In this document: in pieces, positions 27,163 through 34,951 of the stretch
Numbering within the stretch: position 1 is the first letter of the stretch
Layout: every line of letters starts with the position of its first letter
From: Fictibacillus gelatini DSM 15865
Lineage (GTDB): Bacteria > Bacillota > Bacilli > Bacillales > Fictibacillaceae
NCBI RefSeq assembly: GCF_000430745.1
Contig: NZ_KE387234.1
Coordinates: 44,933-108,932, forward strand
DNA: 64,000 nt
Direction: 5' to 3'
Position numbers and translations under genes: made by a program
The notes under the pieces: model-generated
The model's input: the letters and a program-made list of their open reading frames with translations, nothing else
What the model was told of the DNA's origin: nothing
Databases searched by the model: none

Positions 27163-28470
27163 ATGTTTGTCACCCATTCCTTTCGGATTCCTTATGACCC
27201 ATTGATTTATAAACAATTACGGACGATGCAGCGTGAAGCGGCTTCGGTTTGGAATGATATTGTCCGGGAAGCAACGAGTTATTTCTTCACCTATAAAAAA
27301 TGGCTCAACAAATTCGACATTCAAGCGGTACGAAAAGGCTCCTATAACCTCCATTCTCAAACTGTTCAGGCGATTGTCGATAAATATGATGCTAACCGCC
27401 AGACGACCCGAAAACTCAGAAAGACCGATAAAAAAATAAAGTACCCCTGGAAAGAAAAAGATTATTATTGTATCCCGCTCAAACAAGCCTCCATGGACAT
27501 ATCGGACGAAACAATCGGCATCAAAAGAGCAAACTATAGCCTGTCTCTTGTCGACATCGTCACGAAAAAGAAGAAGAAAAACTGGAATGAGAAGTTTCCA
27601 AAAAGAAATGAACAAGTGATCATCCCTAACCTCGCAAAAGAACCGTTAACAGATTGCAAATACGCTGAAATCGTTTGGAAAAACGGTTCCTATTGGTTTC
27701 ATTATTCCGTTAAAGTACAAGAAAAAGACCTTTCTTCCTTGCCCTTATGTCCTGCCGGAGCGGACTCAGGGGAAATCCATGCTGTAACCGTAGCCACCGA
27801 AAACAAAGCGCTTGTCGTCTCTGGACGCGCGCCTCGAAGCATCTCTCAATTTCGTGCCAAAGTACTGGCTGATCTTCAAAAGAAAATGTCCCGATGTAAG
27901 AAGGGCTCCCGCCAATGGAAAAAATACAATACCGCAAAGAAACGAATCTGCCAGAAATCTAACAACCAATTGGAAGACCTGGAACATAAAACAACGAAAG
28001 AAGTCATTCTATTTTTAGAAAAAGAAAACGTCACGAATCTTGACATCGGGCGGGTGGCAGGGATCGAGAAAAACACAAAGAAGGACCAAAAGAAAAAGTC
28101 GAAAACAACAAAAATAAGAAGGCAACAGCTTTCCCTTTGGAACCAGGGAAAGATCAAACAAAAACTAACGTATAAAGCTCAGCTGAAAGGCATCAAAGTG
28201 GAAGAAACGGAAGAAAGCTATACGTCCCAAACCTGTCCGTTCTGTCACGGGAGACATAAAATCAATGGACGTCCATTCAAATCTTCTGTTCGCCAAACAG
28301 AAATTCATCGGGACGTAAACGGTGCCCAGAATATCGCACGTAAAAAGTACCCGATGGAAGTAAGCCACCTCCTTGGAGTCATATTTAAACAACCGGTCTG
28401 GTATAAGCGATATGTGAACGAGAATCCCTGTTTTTTTAATAAGACAAGGTCAGGATCGATCAGAGTTTAA
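27163..28470 (+). CDS. tnpB: TnpB, RNA-guided endonuclease of an IS1341-like element
   Basis: 435 residues. The RuvC-like core is visible: GADSGEIHAVTV (first Asp, near 200), VTNLDIGRVAGIEKN (second position, with Asp where Glu is common) and IHRDVNGAQNIARK (last Asp). The zinc finger keeps only the first CPFCHGRH pair; where a second CxxC is expected the sequence reads KSSVRQTEIHRD. TnpB proteins cut target DNA guided by the omega RNA from the element's right end. Loss of half the finger makes activity doubtful. GGGGAGGTG precedes the ATG. Confidence 0.88.
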   Translation: MFVTHSFRIPYDPLIYKQLRTMQREAASVWNDIVREATSYFFTYKKWLNKFDIQAVRKGSYNLHSQTVQAIVDKYDANRQTTRKLRKTDKKIKYPWKEKDYYCIPLKQASMDISDETIGIKRANYSLSLVDIVTKKKKKNWNEKFPKRNEQVIIPNLAKEPLTDCKYAEIVWKNGSYWFHYSVKVQEKDLSSLPLCPAGADSGEIHAVTVATENKALVVSGRAPRSISQFRAKVLADLQKKMSRCKKGSRQWKKYNTAKKRICQKSNNQLEDLEHKTTKEVILFLEKENVTNLDIGRVAGIEKNTKKDQKKKSKTTKIRRQQLSLWNQGKIKQKLTYKAQLKGIKVEETEESYTSQTCPFCHGRHKINGRPFKSSVRQTEIHRDVNGAQNIARKKYPMEVSHLLGVIFKQPVWYKRYVNENPCFFNKTRSGSIRV

Positions 28471-28677
28471 AAGTATCGCCAGAAGGATGGCGTAGTAGGC
28501 ACCGACCTTGCCCACAGGAAGTCGTGTATCGACCTCTTGTGTTGCTCACCCAAGTTCGACCGCTGCTTCTTCTCTGGAAGAAAGTAAGTTGGATGTTTGT
28601 GAGAAAGCCCCCACGGTTAGAATCCCACTACTGCCTATGGCAGTAGCTTGCGGCTTTAGCCGTAGGAGTAGGTCAAC
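28471..28677 (+). ncRNA. probable omega RNA (reRNA) scaffold, right end of the element
   Basis: Downstream of tnpB lies GC-rich structured DNA ending in GAAAGCCCCCACGG, an ACTACTGCC..GGCAGTAG-type hairpin and a GCGGCTTTAGCCGT hairpin just before the boundary, as in omega RNAs of TnpB elements. The guide would be the first 16-20 bases outside, starting TTATGATTCTACG. Its 5' end probably lies within tnpB and is not defined here. Confidence 0.55.
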
Positions 28678-29011
28678 TTATGATTCTACGTATAATATGC
28701 AACGTTATTTTTCCAATCCAGTAAATGATTAATCCCATTAAGAGTAAAAATGATAAAAGGCAAACTGCAGTCATTATCGGTTCACATTTAAATGCATAAA
28801 TGAATTTATCCACATCATAAATTTGATCGGGTTCGGTTACGCTTTCAGGGGTAAAGACAATTTCATTTCTCCAATCTTCATCAAGCATCAAATAGGAAGA
28901 TGTCCAGGTAGTGGCGAAAAAGCTAAACGCAAATATCGGCAATAGCATGATAAAAAGAATGAGCCTTGCCACACTCCAGGGGCTCCACGAACCATTTCTA
29001 TTCATTTCCAT
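28673..29011 (-). CDS. small membrane protein of unknown function, 3' end altered by the transposon
   Basis: 112 residues with two membrane segments (LILFIMLLPIFAFSFFATTW and CLLSFLLLMGLIIYWIGKI) separated by an acidic extracytoplasmic loop. AGAGGTG lies nine bases before the ATG at 29011. The stop codon TGA is formed by GGTCAAC at the right end of the TnpB element, so the original C-terminus was probably a few residues longer and different. No family was recognised. Confidence 0.6.
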   Translation of the reverse strand: MEMNRNGSWSPWSVARLILFIMLLPIFAFSFFATTWTSSYLMLDEDWRNEIVFTPESVTEPDQIYDVDKFIYAFKCEPIMTAVCLLSFLLLMGLIIYWIGKITLHIIRRIIS

Positions 29012-29329
29012 CTTGCACTTCACCTCTGGTTTTTCGTTAATTGGCTTTATTGTAAGTGTATAAGAATATCTTTGGAAGTACTATTTTTTCCTAGTACCGA
29101 TCAAACGTTCTATCGCTAATACCCTATCGACTAAGAACGTTCTTATGTTCAATTCCGCCTAAGAAAAAGAAAGAAGATGAAAGCAAAAAACAGGTTCAAA
29201 CTTCTCTAGTGGTGTTATTTCATGAATTTTTTTAACTAAATATTTAAAAACATTCAGTTTTCTTGCCTTCAATTTATTTGTATACTACCAATAAAGCAAT
29301 CCTATTTTCGGATCAAGAGGGGTAATGGG
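29012..29329. other. spacer between the membrane-protein gene and the DMT relic
   Basis: No gene is seen. It contains the MITE fragment at 29091-29225 and the GAGGGG ribosome-binding site of the dead DMT gene. No clear promoter was identified. Confidence 0.4.
29091..29225 (-). mobile_element. partial MITE-like element, copy 3 (one end only)
   Basis: Begins CTAGTACC, then TAAGAACGTTCTTA, AGCAAAAAACAGGTTCAAAC and TTCTCTAGTGGTGTTATTTCATG. This matches the reverse complement of the right-hand 130 bases of copy 2 (AGCAAAAAACAGGATCAAAC, TTCTCTAATGTGGT). The box array and the other terminus are missing, so it is a truncated remnant in inverted orientation. Confidence 0.75.
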
Positions 29330-29885
29330 ATGAAGACGCAGGCAAAAGCAGATTTGATGATGTTAATCGTGCTCTTGCAGGCATTGGCCTGTTGACGCTA
29401 AACCATCAATTGGCGGTTCATTCCGGCGATCTTTTGTGCATCTTATGCGCCTTGTTTTATGCCTTGAACATTATGATGACGGGCAGACTGACGAAGAATG
29501 TCGATTCCATCACGCTTGGAGTGGTGCAACTCGGGTTTGCCGCTATGTGAGGCCTCTTATTTTCAACGCTTTTCGAGACGCCTGAGCTTCAGGCACGCCC
29601 GGGTTATGGGTTGCTGTATTGGGGTTGGGCGTGTTTTGCAACGCTTTTGGTTTCATCGTGCAAACCGCTGCCCAGAAACATACAACTCCGGCCCACACAA
29701 GCCTCATTTTTTCGTCGGAACCGGTTTTCTCAGCCGTTTTCGCTTTTCTATTCGCAGGGGAAATGCTCACAGCAAAAGGGTATGTAGGCTGTCTATTCGT
29801 ATTATCAGGTGTATTGCTAGCACAAATCAATTGGCAAGGCCCGGCTTATGAAACGCGGGCTAAACAAAAGAAACAATGGGGCTAA
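29330..29885 (+). pseudogene. EamA/DMT-family transporter relic
   Basis: Opens MKTQAKADLMMLIV, the usual start of a ten-helix drug/metabolite transporter, but jumps after about 20 residues to a mid-protein segment (TLNHQLAVHSGDLLCILCALFYALN in another frame), meets an in-frame TGA at 29548, then shifts frame again to a normal C-terminal half (AAQKHTTPAHTSLIFSSEPVFSA ... GCLFVLSGVLLAQ). At least one large internal deletion, one stop and frameshifts are present, so the gene is dead. Confidence 0.88.
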
Positions 29886-29973
29886 GTTGGAGTGAACGGT
29901 TCATTCATTCCTCCCGATTCCCCATCCGGTTCACCGAAATTTAAATAGGCTAAATATAGATGGCCATTTTGCC

Positions 29974-30684
29974 TTAACCAAAGATTGCAGTTTCCCTATT
30001 ATTTATATCTAGCACTTCAACCTTCACACTACCACCAAGATGATATGACACTAAATCAGACAATGCGTTTAGAGCCATATGAAACTCATCGCTTCTTGTC
30101 TCATCGATTAATTCAATGCAAAGAAATGCATTTTTCGTATGTTCCGTCAGCATCGTCCTCTGGGCTTCGCGCCAATTCCAGCATCGGCATATCGCACCGC
30201 CATCATCTTTATAAACCATTTCACCTTCATATGGTGGAGCATTTTCCACACTCCCTAATGGAATAAACGGTTCATCACCATTTGCCCGCGTTAGCCGAAT
30301 ATCGCCTACAAAAGTGTCGATATCTTCTCCGCCACACGGAAGCCCATAGCGTAATGAAATTGAATTATAGATGTCAACAAGCGGGTTAATGGTTCCGATA
30401 GGATTGCCATTTTTTACTCTTTTTAATAACGCTTCGATGGAACTCCTTGCTCCTTTCTTTGTCTTGAATTTCCGAAAAGCTTCCCGCCAGACGGAGATGA
30501 CTGGATTCTTGCTGAATTCCTCCAGACTTAAGAATTGATGTGCTTCTTTCTCTGCCTCCCTGAGCAACTTCTCGTAAATTTCAACATCCCTTATTGAATT
30601 ATCAATCCCCTGGCAAATAACGGTACCTATTTTTGCTTGAGGGAATAATGACCAAAAATCATCTTCAATGATCAACCGAGGCAT
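29974..30684 (-). CDS. B3/B4 domain protein (PheT-like editing fold)
   Basis: 236 residues. The central and C-terminal part matches the B3/B4 domain of phenylalanyl-tRNA synthetase beta chains: PLVDIYNSISLRYGLPCGGED, GDIRLTRANGDEPFIPLGS and the closing ALNALSDLVSYHLGGS. Stand-alone B3/B4 proteins may edit mischarged tRNA or bind amino acids; the role here is unknown. ATG at 30684 follows GGGAGAG. Monocistronic. Confidence 0.82.
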   Translation of the reverse strand: MPRLIIEDDFWSLFPQAKIGTVICQGIDNSIRDVEIYEKLLREAEKEAHQFLSLEEFSKNPVISVWREAFRKFKTKKGARSSIEALLKRVKNGNPIGTINPLVDIYNSISLRYGLPCGGEDIDTFVGDIRLTRANGDEPFIPLGSVENAPPYEGEMVYKDDGGAICRCWNWREAQRTMLTEHTKNAFLCIELIDETRSDEFHMALNALSDLVSYHLGGSVKVEVLDINNRETAIFG

Positions 30685-30730
30685 CAACGATCTCTCCCTT
30701 TCATTTTACTTATAGTCCGGGTGTACACGC

Positions 30731-31369
30731 TTATGTTTTGGAAGGGCTGGCAAAGGCGGAGAACACCCCTAGAACAATATACAAATAACCAGTTATCCGG
30801 GACTGTAGCTTTGAACTCACTTTCCTGTCCAAAATCCGCTTTCTAATACTTGCTGCAAGAGCTGCATACAAACTATCACTTATAAAAGCCAGAATAATAA
30901 ATATCATTCCTAAAAGCAAAAACTGCACTGGGACGGAACCAGCAGAAGGTGATATAAATTGCGGAAAGAAAGCTAAGAAAAAGAGTGCCGTCTTAGGGTT
31001 CATTATTTCCACGAGCGCTGATTGATAAAAAATCTTTATTAATTTTTTGCGAGGGGCTTTTGGAATTTCTGAAGCCGTAGAATCAGATGCAGAAAATAAC
31101 GTTTTGCACCCCAGATAGATCAAATAAGCGGCCCCCAGGAATTTAACGATCGTAAAGGCTGTTGCTGATGTCATAAGGATCGCAGAAACCCCGATGGCTC
31201 CAGCTAAAACGTGGACAGAACCGCCAAGAGATACGCCAAGAACGGATACCAGGCCCGCTTTCTTTCCTTGATCGATGCTTCTTGCCATAATATAGAGTAC
31301 AGCTGGTCCAGGTATGATTAACAATGTAGCCGCAGCAATGACAAATAGCCAAATTGTCGAAAACTCCAT
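30731..31369 (-). CDS. LysE/RhtB-family amino acid exporter
   Basis: 212 residues, six membrane helices. IPGPAVLYIMARSIDQGKKAGLVSVLGVSLG is the LysE/RhtB signature, with NPKTALFFLAFFPQF in the middle. Exports amino acids or analogues. AAGGAG before the ATG at 31369 sets the start; an in-frame extension upstream lacks support. It follows paiB by about 60 bp and both face the MocR regulator, which probably controls them. Confidence 0.9.
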   Translation of the reverse strand: MEFSTIWLFVIAAATLLIIPGPAVLYIMARSIDQGKKAGLVSVLGVSLGGSVHVLAGAIGVSAILMTSATAFTIVKFLGAAYLIYLGCKTLFSASDSTASEIPKAPRKKLIKIFYQSALVEIMNPKTALFFLAFFPQFISPSAGSVPVQFLLLGMIFIILAFISDSLYAALAASIRKRILDRKVSSKLQSRITGYLYIVLGVFSAFASPSKT

Positions 31370-31431
31370 AAAATCCAACTCCTTGTAGTATTTTTGCAGA
31401 TGATTTATTTCAAGAAACAGGAGTAGGCCCA

Positions 31432-32055
31432 TTATTTAAAAAGTTCTTTCCGCTTTTCACGCATCCACCGGGCAACCTGAATTTCCCCTTGTTCATTTGA
31501 TTTTTCAAGCTCTGTAACGATCGATTTGTAATCGGTGTCACTGCGATTCTGGCTCATTTTGGCTGCAGCTTGAATATCGGTGATTTCAATTTCAAAGCCA
31601 ACGATTCCTTTCATTTCACTCTCAAGCAACTCTGGATCAAACGTGTCCCAGAGCCGGCCATTTTCCCGGTGAGATTCATAATGTTGAAGCATCGAATCCA
31701 GAGCCGATCTCAACTCATCCCCACTAATCACACGAGCGGTCCCATATGCATGTACAGCGAGATAATCCCATGTAGGAACCTCTTCAACCTCATACCAACT
31801 TGATGAAATGTAAGCGTGCGGCCCTTGAAAAATAAGCAACACTTCACGATTAGGATCCAACGTTTTTTTCTGCCTGTTTCCGTATGCAATGTGCCCGGTC
31901 GCAAAGATTTTCCCTTCCTCTTCACGAATGTCGAGCGGAAGGTGGGTAGCCAACGGGCGCTCTCCATCAACCGTAACCAATAAGGCAAACGGATTAGATT
32001 TCATCATTTGAACTGCTTCATTATGATCCATACGGTAATACTTAGGAATATACAC
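31432..32055 (-). CDS. paiB: PaiB-family FMN-binding protein
   Basis: 207 residues of the PaiB/FMN-binding split-barrel family. YIPKYYRMD at the start, NPFALLVTVDGERPLATHLPL and ISSSWYEVEEVPTWDYLAVHAYG are diagnostic. A GTG at 32055 is chosen: AAAGG lies nine bases before it and homologues begin at YIPKYF. PaiB was first described as a protease/sporulation repressor in B. subtilis, but the family looks like flavin- or heme-binding proteins. Cotranscribed with lysE. Confidence 0.88.
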   Translation of the reverse strand: MYIPKYYRMDHNEAVQMMKSNPFALLVTVDGERPLATHLPLDIREEEGKIFATGHIAYGNRQKKTLDPNREVLLIFQGPHAYISSSWYEVEEVPTWDYLAVHAYGTARVISGDELRSALDSMLQHYESHRENGRLWDTFDPELLESEMKGIVGFEIEITDIQAAAKMSQNRSDTDYKSIVTELEKSNEQGEIQVARWMREKRKELFK

Positions 32056-32097
32056 AATCATCATCCTTTCAACTTTTTAAAAATAGTACTATACACT

Positions 32098-32141
32098 CTG
32101 ACATGAAAAAAGGTACAATATTAAATAAATATACATGTCAG
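32098..32141. promoter_or_regulatory. inverted-repeat operator between paiB and the MocR gene
   Basis: CTGACATG (32098-32105) and CATGTCAG (32134-32141) form a perfect 8-bp inverted repeat 28 bp apart across the divergent promoter region. The spacing suits a MocR/GntR dimer bending DNA between two half sites. Confidence 0.6.
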
Positions 32142-32153
32142 AAGGGATCGTAA

Positions 32154-33533
32154 ATGAAAACGACCATTTTTAGACTCAATGATGACTCTCCCAAATACAA
32201 ACAAATCTATGAGCAATTTAAATTATTTATTGAGCAAGGCGACATAAAAGCGAACGAGCAATTGCCCTCCATTCGCCAGCTCGCAGACTCTCTTCAAGTA
32301 AGCCGAAATACAACATTAATGGCTTATGAACAGCTTGTAGCTGAAGGGTATATTCGCGGGGAAGGACGAAAAGGTTATTTTGCAAATGAGCTAGAACCTC
32401 TGATCTCTCAGGAGGCATTCATCTCTCATCCTAAAAAACAGACAGAGGCCAAGAAACCTCCGATCGTTAATTTCAGGGCAGATAGCGTTGATCAAACACA
32501 TTTCCCGCTGAAAATTTGGAGAAGAATCGCCAATCATGTTTTAACTTTGCAGGAAAGCTTTCGATACGGGGAACCATTTGGGGAAGTAGCCTTGCGCGAA
32601 CAAATTTCCGCCTATTTATTTCAATCACGTGGAGTGAAAACAAATGCTGATGCAATTATTATCGGAAGCAGTACCCAACAAATGCTTGTCTACCTTGGGC
32701 AAATCCTGAAGGATGAATTCCGGAGCATTATCGTTGAAGACCCTGGATACGACGGCGCCAGGGAAGCTTTTCAATTCCATCGTTTCACGTTTGAAACGTT
32801 GCCGGTTGATGAAACAGGCGCTGATCTTTCACGATTAGAACAAATGAAATCACGGTTAATCTATGTCACCCCTTCCCATCAAAGTCCAATGGGAGCAAGT
32901 ATGTCGATCGGGCAACGGCAAACGCTTATTCATTGGGTGAACAAGATGCGCGGGTATATTATCGAAGACGATTATGATAGTGAATTTCGCTATACCCAAC
33001 AACCATTTCCCGCTCTTGCCTCCATTGATTCAGCAAGAGTCATTTATTTAGGGAATTTCTCAAAGTCATTTCTTCCAGGAATCCGTTTAAGCTATATGGT
33101 ATTGCCGGAACCGCTTTTAGAACGTTATAAACTTCAATTCCGTTATTTCGAAAGTACCACTTCCATTCTTAGCCAGCTCACCATGGCTAAATTTATGGAG
33201 GAAGGAGAATGGAATCGCCACATTAAACGCATGCGTCTTGTTTATAAACGAAAAATGCAGCACTTAGTTTCTGAACTAAGAAAACAATTCGGACAAACGA
33301 TTTCGATTATTGGCGAGCAGTCTGGTTTGTACGTATTAATTAAAGTACACTTGAACCGCTCTGAAGAATGGCTAATCGAGCGTGCTTCTTCATATGGCGT
33401 TAATGTGCGTCCCACCTCACTCTATTTCGTAAAAAACAATACCGATCAACCGATGATTAAACTTGGATTTAGTCACCTTTCTTTTGATGAAATTGAGCTT
33501 GGTGTAAAACTCTTAAAAAAAGCCTGGGTTTAA
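32154..33533 (+). CDS. MocR-type regulator (GntR HTH + aminotransferase-like)
   Basis: 459 residues. N-terminal GntR winged helix (LPSIRQLADSLQVSRNTTLMAYEQLVAEGYI) joined by a linker to a class-I aminotransferase-like domain with the PLP lysine in NFSKSFLPGIRLSY, near residue 304. MocR proteins sense amino acids or vitamin B6 and regulate neighbouring genes. It is divergent from paiB-lysE, so that operon is its likely target, with an amino acid as effector (inference). Confidence 0.9.
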   Translation: MKTTIFRLNDDSPKYKQIYEQFKLFIEQGDIKANEQLPSIRQLADSLQVSRNTTLMAYEQLVAEGYIRGEGRKGYFANELEPLISQEAFISHPKKQTEAKKPPIVNFRADSVDQTHFPLKIWRRIANHVLTLQESFRYGEPFGEVALREQISAYLFQSRGVKTNADAIIIGSSTQQMLVYLGQILKDEFRSIIVEDPGYDGAREAFQFHRFTFETLPVDETGADLSRLEQMKSRLIYVTPSHQSPMGASMSIGQRQTLIHWVNKMRGYIIEDDYDSEFRYTQQPFPALASIDSARVIYLGNFSKSFLPGIRLSYMVLPEPLLERYKLQFRYFESTTSILSQLTMAKFMEEGEWNRHIKRMRLVYKRKMQHLVSELRKQFGQTISIIGEQSGLYVLIKVHLNRSEEWLIERASSYGVNVRPTSLYFVKNNTDQPMIKLGFSHLSFDEIELGVKLLKKAWV

Positions 33534-33580
33534 AAACGCTCAGGATAGTAAGAAAAGTCTTCAACAAACTTTACTTTTAG

Positions 33581-33620
33581 AAACCGATTTTTTCTTTATC
33601 GAAGGAAAAAATCGGTTTTT
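33581..33620 (+). terminator. intrinsic terminator after the MocR gene
   Basis: AAACCGATTTTTTC / GAAAAAATCGGTTT stem with a 10-nt loop, then a short T-run. Confidence 0.85.
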
Positions 33621-33851
33621 CCATGGCTAAGTTCGTTTTTTTAGAAAGAGGGCTTTTCGTCTTTGTATATTTGGACGGAAGCTTTCCCGCTTTTAGGGCA
33701 AGAGACGATTGAAATTGGATAATCGCGCGAAAGGCTTTCATACGGTATTAAGAACAGCCCAATCTCTATCATTAATAAAATTGGCAAGGGGAAGTTGCTT
33801 CTTTCGATCACAAAAGAACAAGCCGCCTGGTAAGGGAGGGACGATCGGCCT
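33621..33851. other. spacer with no recognisable gene
   Basis: The minus strand is open for 83 codons with some hydrophobic residues but no ribosome-binding site or family resemblance. It may contain a relic I cannot identify. Confidence 0.35.
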
Positions 33852-34091
33852 TCAACAGAATTGGGCGGCAATTTCCGATTGAAATTCATCACCTAAAATG
33901 ACGGCTTTGTAAATTGAATGTCGTTCACCTTTCATAATTTCATAGCCTGATGCGCCATGGCCATCTTCTTCTAGCAACTGATGGATTAGCCTGCCGCTTT
34001 CGTTTGTTTCTTCCGTGTATGTGTCACTGGGGGTGATAATCTTGCACCGAACAACTTTGGGCGCCTCTTTTTTATAGTCAATGGCACTCAT
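33852..34091 (-). CDS. 79-residue protein of unknown function in the zinc operon
   Basis: Starts at an ATG with GGGGAGG seven bases upstream. Sequence features: APKVVRCKIITPSDTYTEETN, an acidic middle and GYEIMKGERHSIYKAVILGDE, suggesting a small beta-rich protein. Its single free Cys in VVRCKII and last-residue Cys have no obvious metal motif. It is the third gene after a Zur box (lipoprotein-like ORF, ferredoxin, this). Not recognised. Confidence 0.65.
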   Translation of the reverse strand: MSAIDYKKEAPKVVRCKIITPSDTYTEETNESGRLIHQLLEEDGHGASGYEIMKGERHSIYKAVILGDEFQSEIAAQFC

Positions 34092-34213
34092 TTTTCCTCC
34101 CCTAATGATGCCGAAATACTTCACACGTCCTTCGCCCGGGACTCGCGTGTCGAAATTAATTTTATTCCGTCTATGGGATGCAGCTGAAGGCTCCCGCTGT
34201 TCACACAAGAGAT

Positions 34214-34582
34214 TTATCGATATTTTTTCACGCCTTTAATGATGTTGTTTTCTTTATTTCTCACAAATTGATGATGCTGGTATGAATGGCTGATTTTCTT
34301 ATCTAATGCTGCCCCGCTTGCGATCGATTGCACGAGGGCTTTTGCATCCCCGGGCTTGATATCCTTATACCAAATCCCTTCTGGATAGACGATTGTCACA
34401 CATGCATCATGACACCTGCCATTGCACCTCGTTCTTGTCGTATGAATCACCTCATCAAGACCCCGGCGGTTTAACTCTGCCCTGATCGCGTTGGTTACTT
34501 CATCTCCTTGATTGCGCAAGCACGATGCACCATTGCAGATGAGAATATGGTGTTTTAATTCAGAAAAATCCCAGGTAGCCAT
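34214..34582 (-). CDS. thioredoxin-like (2Fe-2S) ferredoxin
   Basis: 122 residues. CNGASC near the N-terminus and CNGRCHDAC further on give the four-cysteine pattern of thioredoxin-like 2Fe-2S ferredoxins, followed by VTIVYPEGIWYKDI, which is typical of that fold. The tail is His/Lys rich (SYQHHQF). Members act in cobalamin pathways or unknown redox steps. GGAAGG precedes the ATG. Placement behind a perfect Zur box implies induction under zinc limitation (inference). Confidence 0.85.
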   Translation of the reverse strand: MATWDFSELKHHILICNGASCLRNQGDEVTNAIRAELNRRGLDEVIHTTRTRCNGRCHDACVTIVYPEGIWYKDIKPGDAKALVQSIASGAALDKKISHSYQHHQFVRNKENNIIKGVKKYR

Positions 34583-34597
34583 TGTTACCTTCCTTTC

Positions 34598-34747
34598 TTA
34601 TTCATTCATGGATAAAACGTCGACAATATGCAGCTCTTTTTTACCATAGGACAGATGTTGATCAGTTGCTTGTTTTGGCTTGCTGCTGGCGGCATCGCAG
34701 CCAGTCATTAAGGCCGAACAAGCCAAAAGGATATAGTTTCTTTTCAG
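34598..34747 (-). CDS. short lipoprotein-like ORF after a Zur box
   Basis: About 49 residues: LKRNYILLACSALMTGC resembles a lipoprotein signal peptide with a lipobox-like Cys, then a polar tail ending VDVLSMNE. The best start is a CTG at 34747, seven bases after GGAG; an in-frame ATG at 34798 lies inside the Zur box and is unlikely. It may be a real small zinc-responsive lipoprotein or the remnant of a larger zinc-binding lipoprotein. Confidence 0.4.
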   Translation of the reverse strand: MKRNYILLACSALMTGCDAASSKPKQATDQHLSYGKKELHIVDVLSMNE

Positions 34748-34772
34748 TTCTTTTCTCCATTTCCTAAAACAT

Positions 34773-34793
34773 AAATCGTAATGATTACGATTT
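34773..34793. promoter_or_regulatory. Zur box 1 (ferredoxin operon)
   Basis: AAATCGTAATGATTACGATT, extended by one T, is a perfect palindrome matching the Bacillus Zur box. It sits upstream of the minus-strand operon of lipoprotein-like ORF, ferredoxin and 79-aa protein. Confidence 0.92.
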
Positions 34794-34909
34794 ATCAAAA
34801 ATACTACTACCTTATTTGTTGATAAGTCAAGAAAAATATTTTTTCCTTTTCGATGCGAGGCTTACGGAAAAATTACGCTTTTCTTTTTTTAACGGTTTAT
34901 GCTATTGTT

Positions 34910-34930
34910 AAATCGTAATGATTACGTTTT
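34910..34930. promoter_or_regulatory. Zur box 2 (zagA)
   Basis: AATCGTAATGATTACGTTTT, with one more A at its left, lies 22 bp before the zagA start codon. One base departs from the perfect dyad of box 1. It would block transcription when zinc is replete. Confidence 0.92.
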
Positions 34931-34951
34931 ATGGATAAGGAGTGTTTTACA

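Larger units (their letters stand above)
26941..28677 (+). mobile_element. IS200/IS605-family element carrying only tnpB (IS1341-like)
   Basis: A tnpB gene is flanked by structured ends. The left end holds a CCATCGCC TTTA GGCATGG hairpin near 26989-27007, and the right end holds GCCCCCACGGTTAGAATCCC followed by GCGGCTTTAGCCGT and TAGGTCAAC. There is no tnpA, so it moves only in trans. The left boundary is set after TTGAT (26936-26940), which matches a known TnpB target-adjacent motif; it is a best guess, as is the right boundary at TCAAC. Confidence 0.75.

Noticed and set aside
33641-33892. 83-residue ORF on the minus strand
   Set aside because: No ribosome-binding site, odd composition and no recognisable domain; treated as an open frame by chance.
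34798-34931. ATG starts of the lipoprotein-like ORF (34798) and of zagA (34931)
   Set aside because: 34798 would start within Zur box 1's promoter region and gives a non-signal N-terminus. 34931 abuts Zur box 2 and has no ribosome-binding site, while the GTG at 34952 has one.
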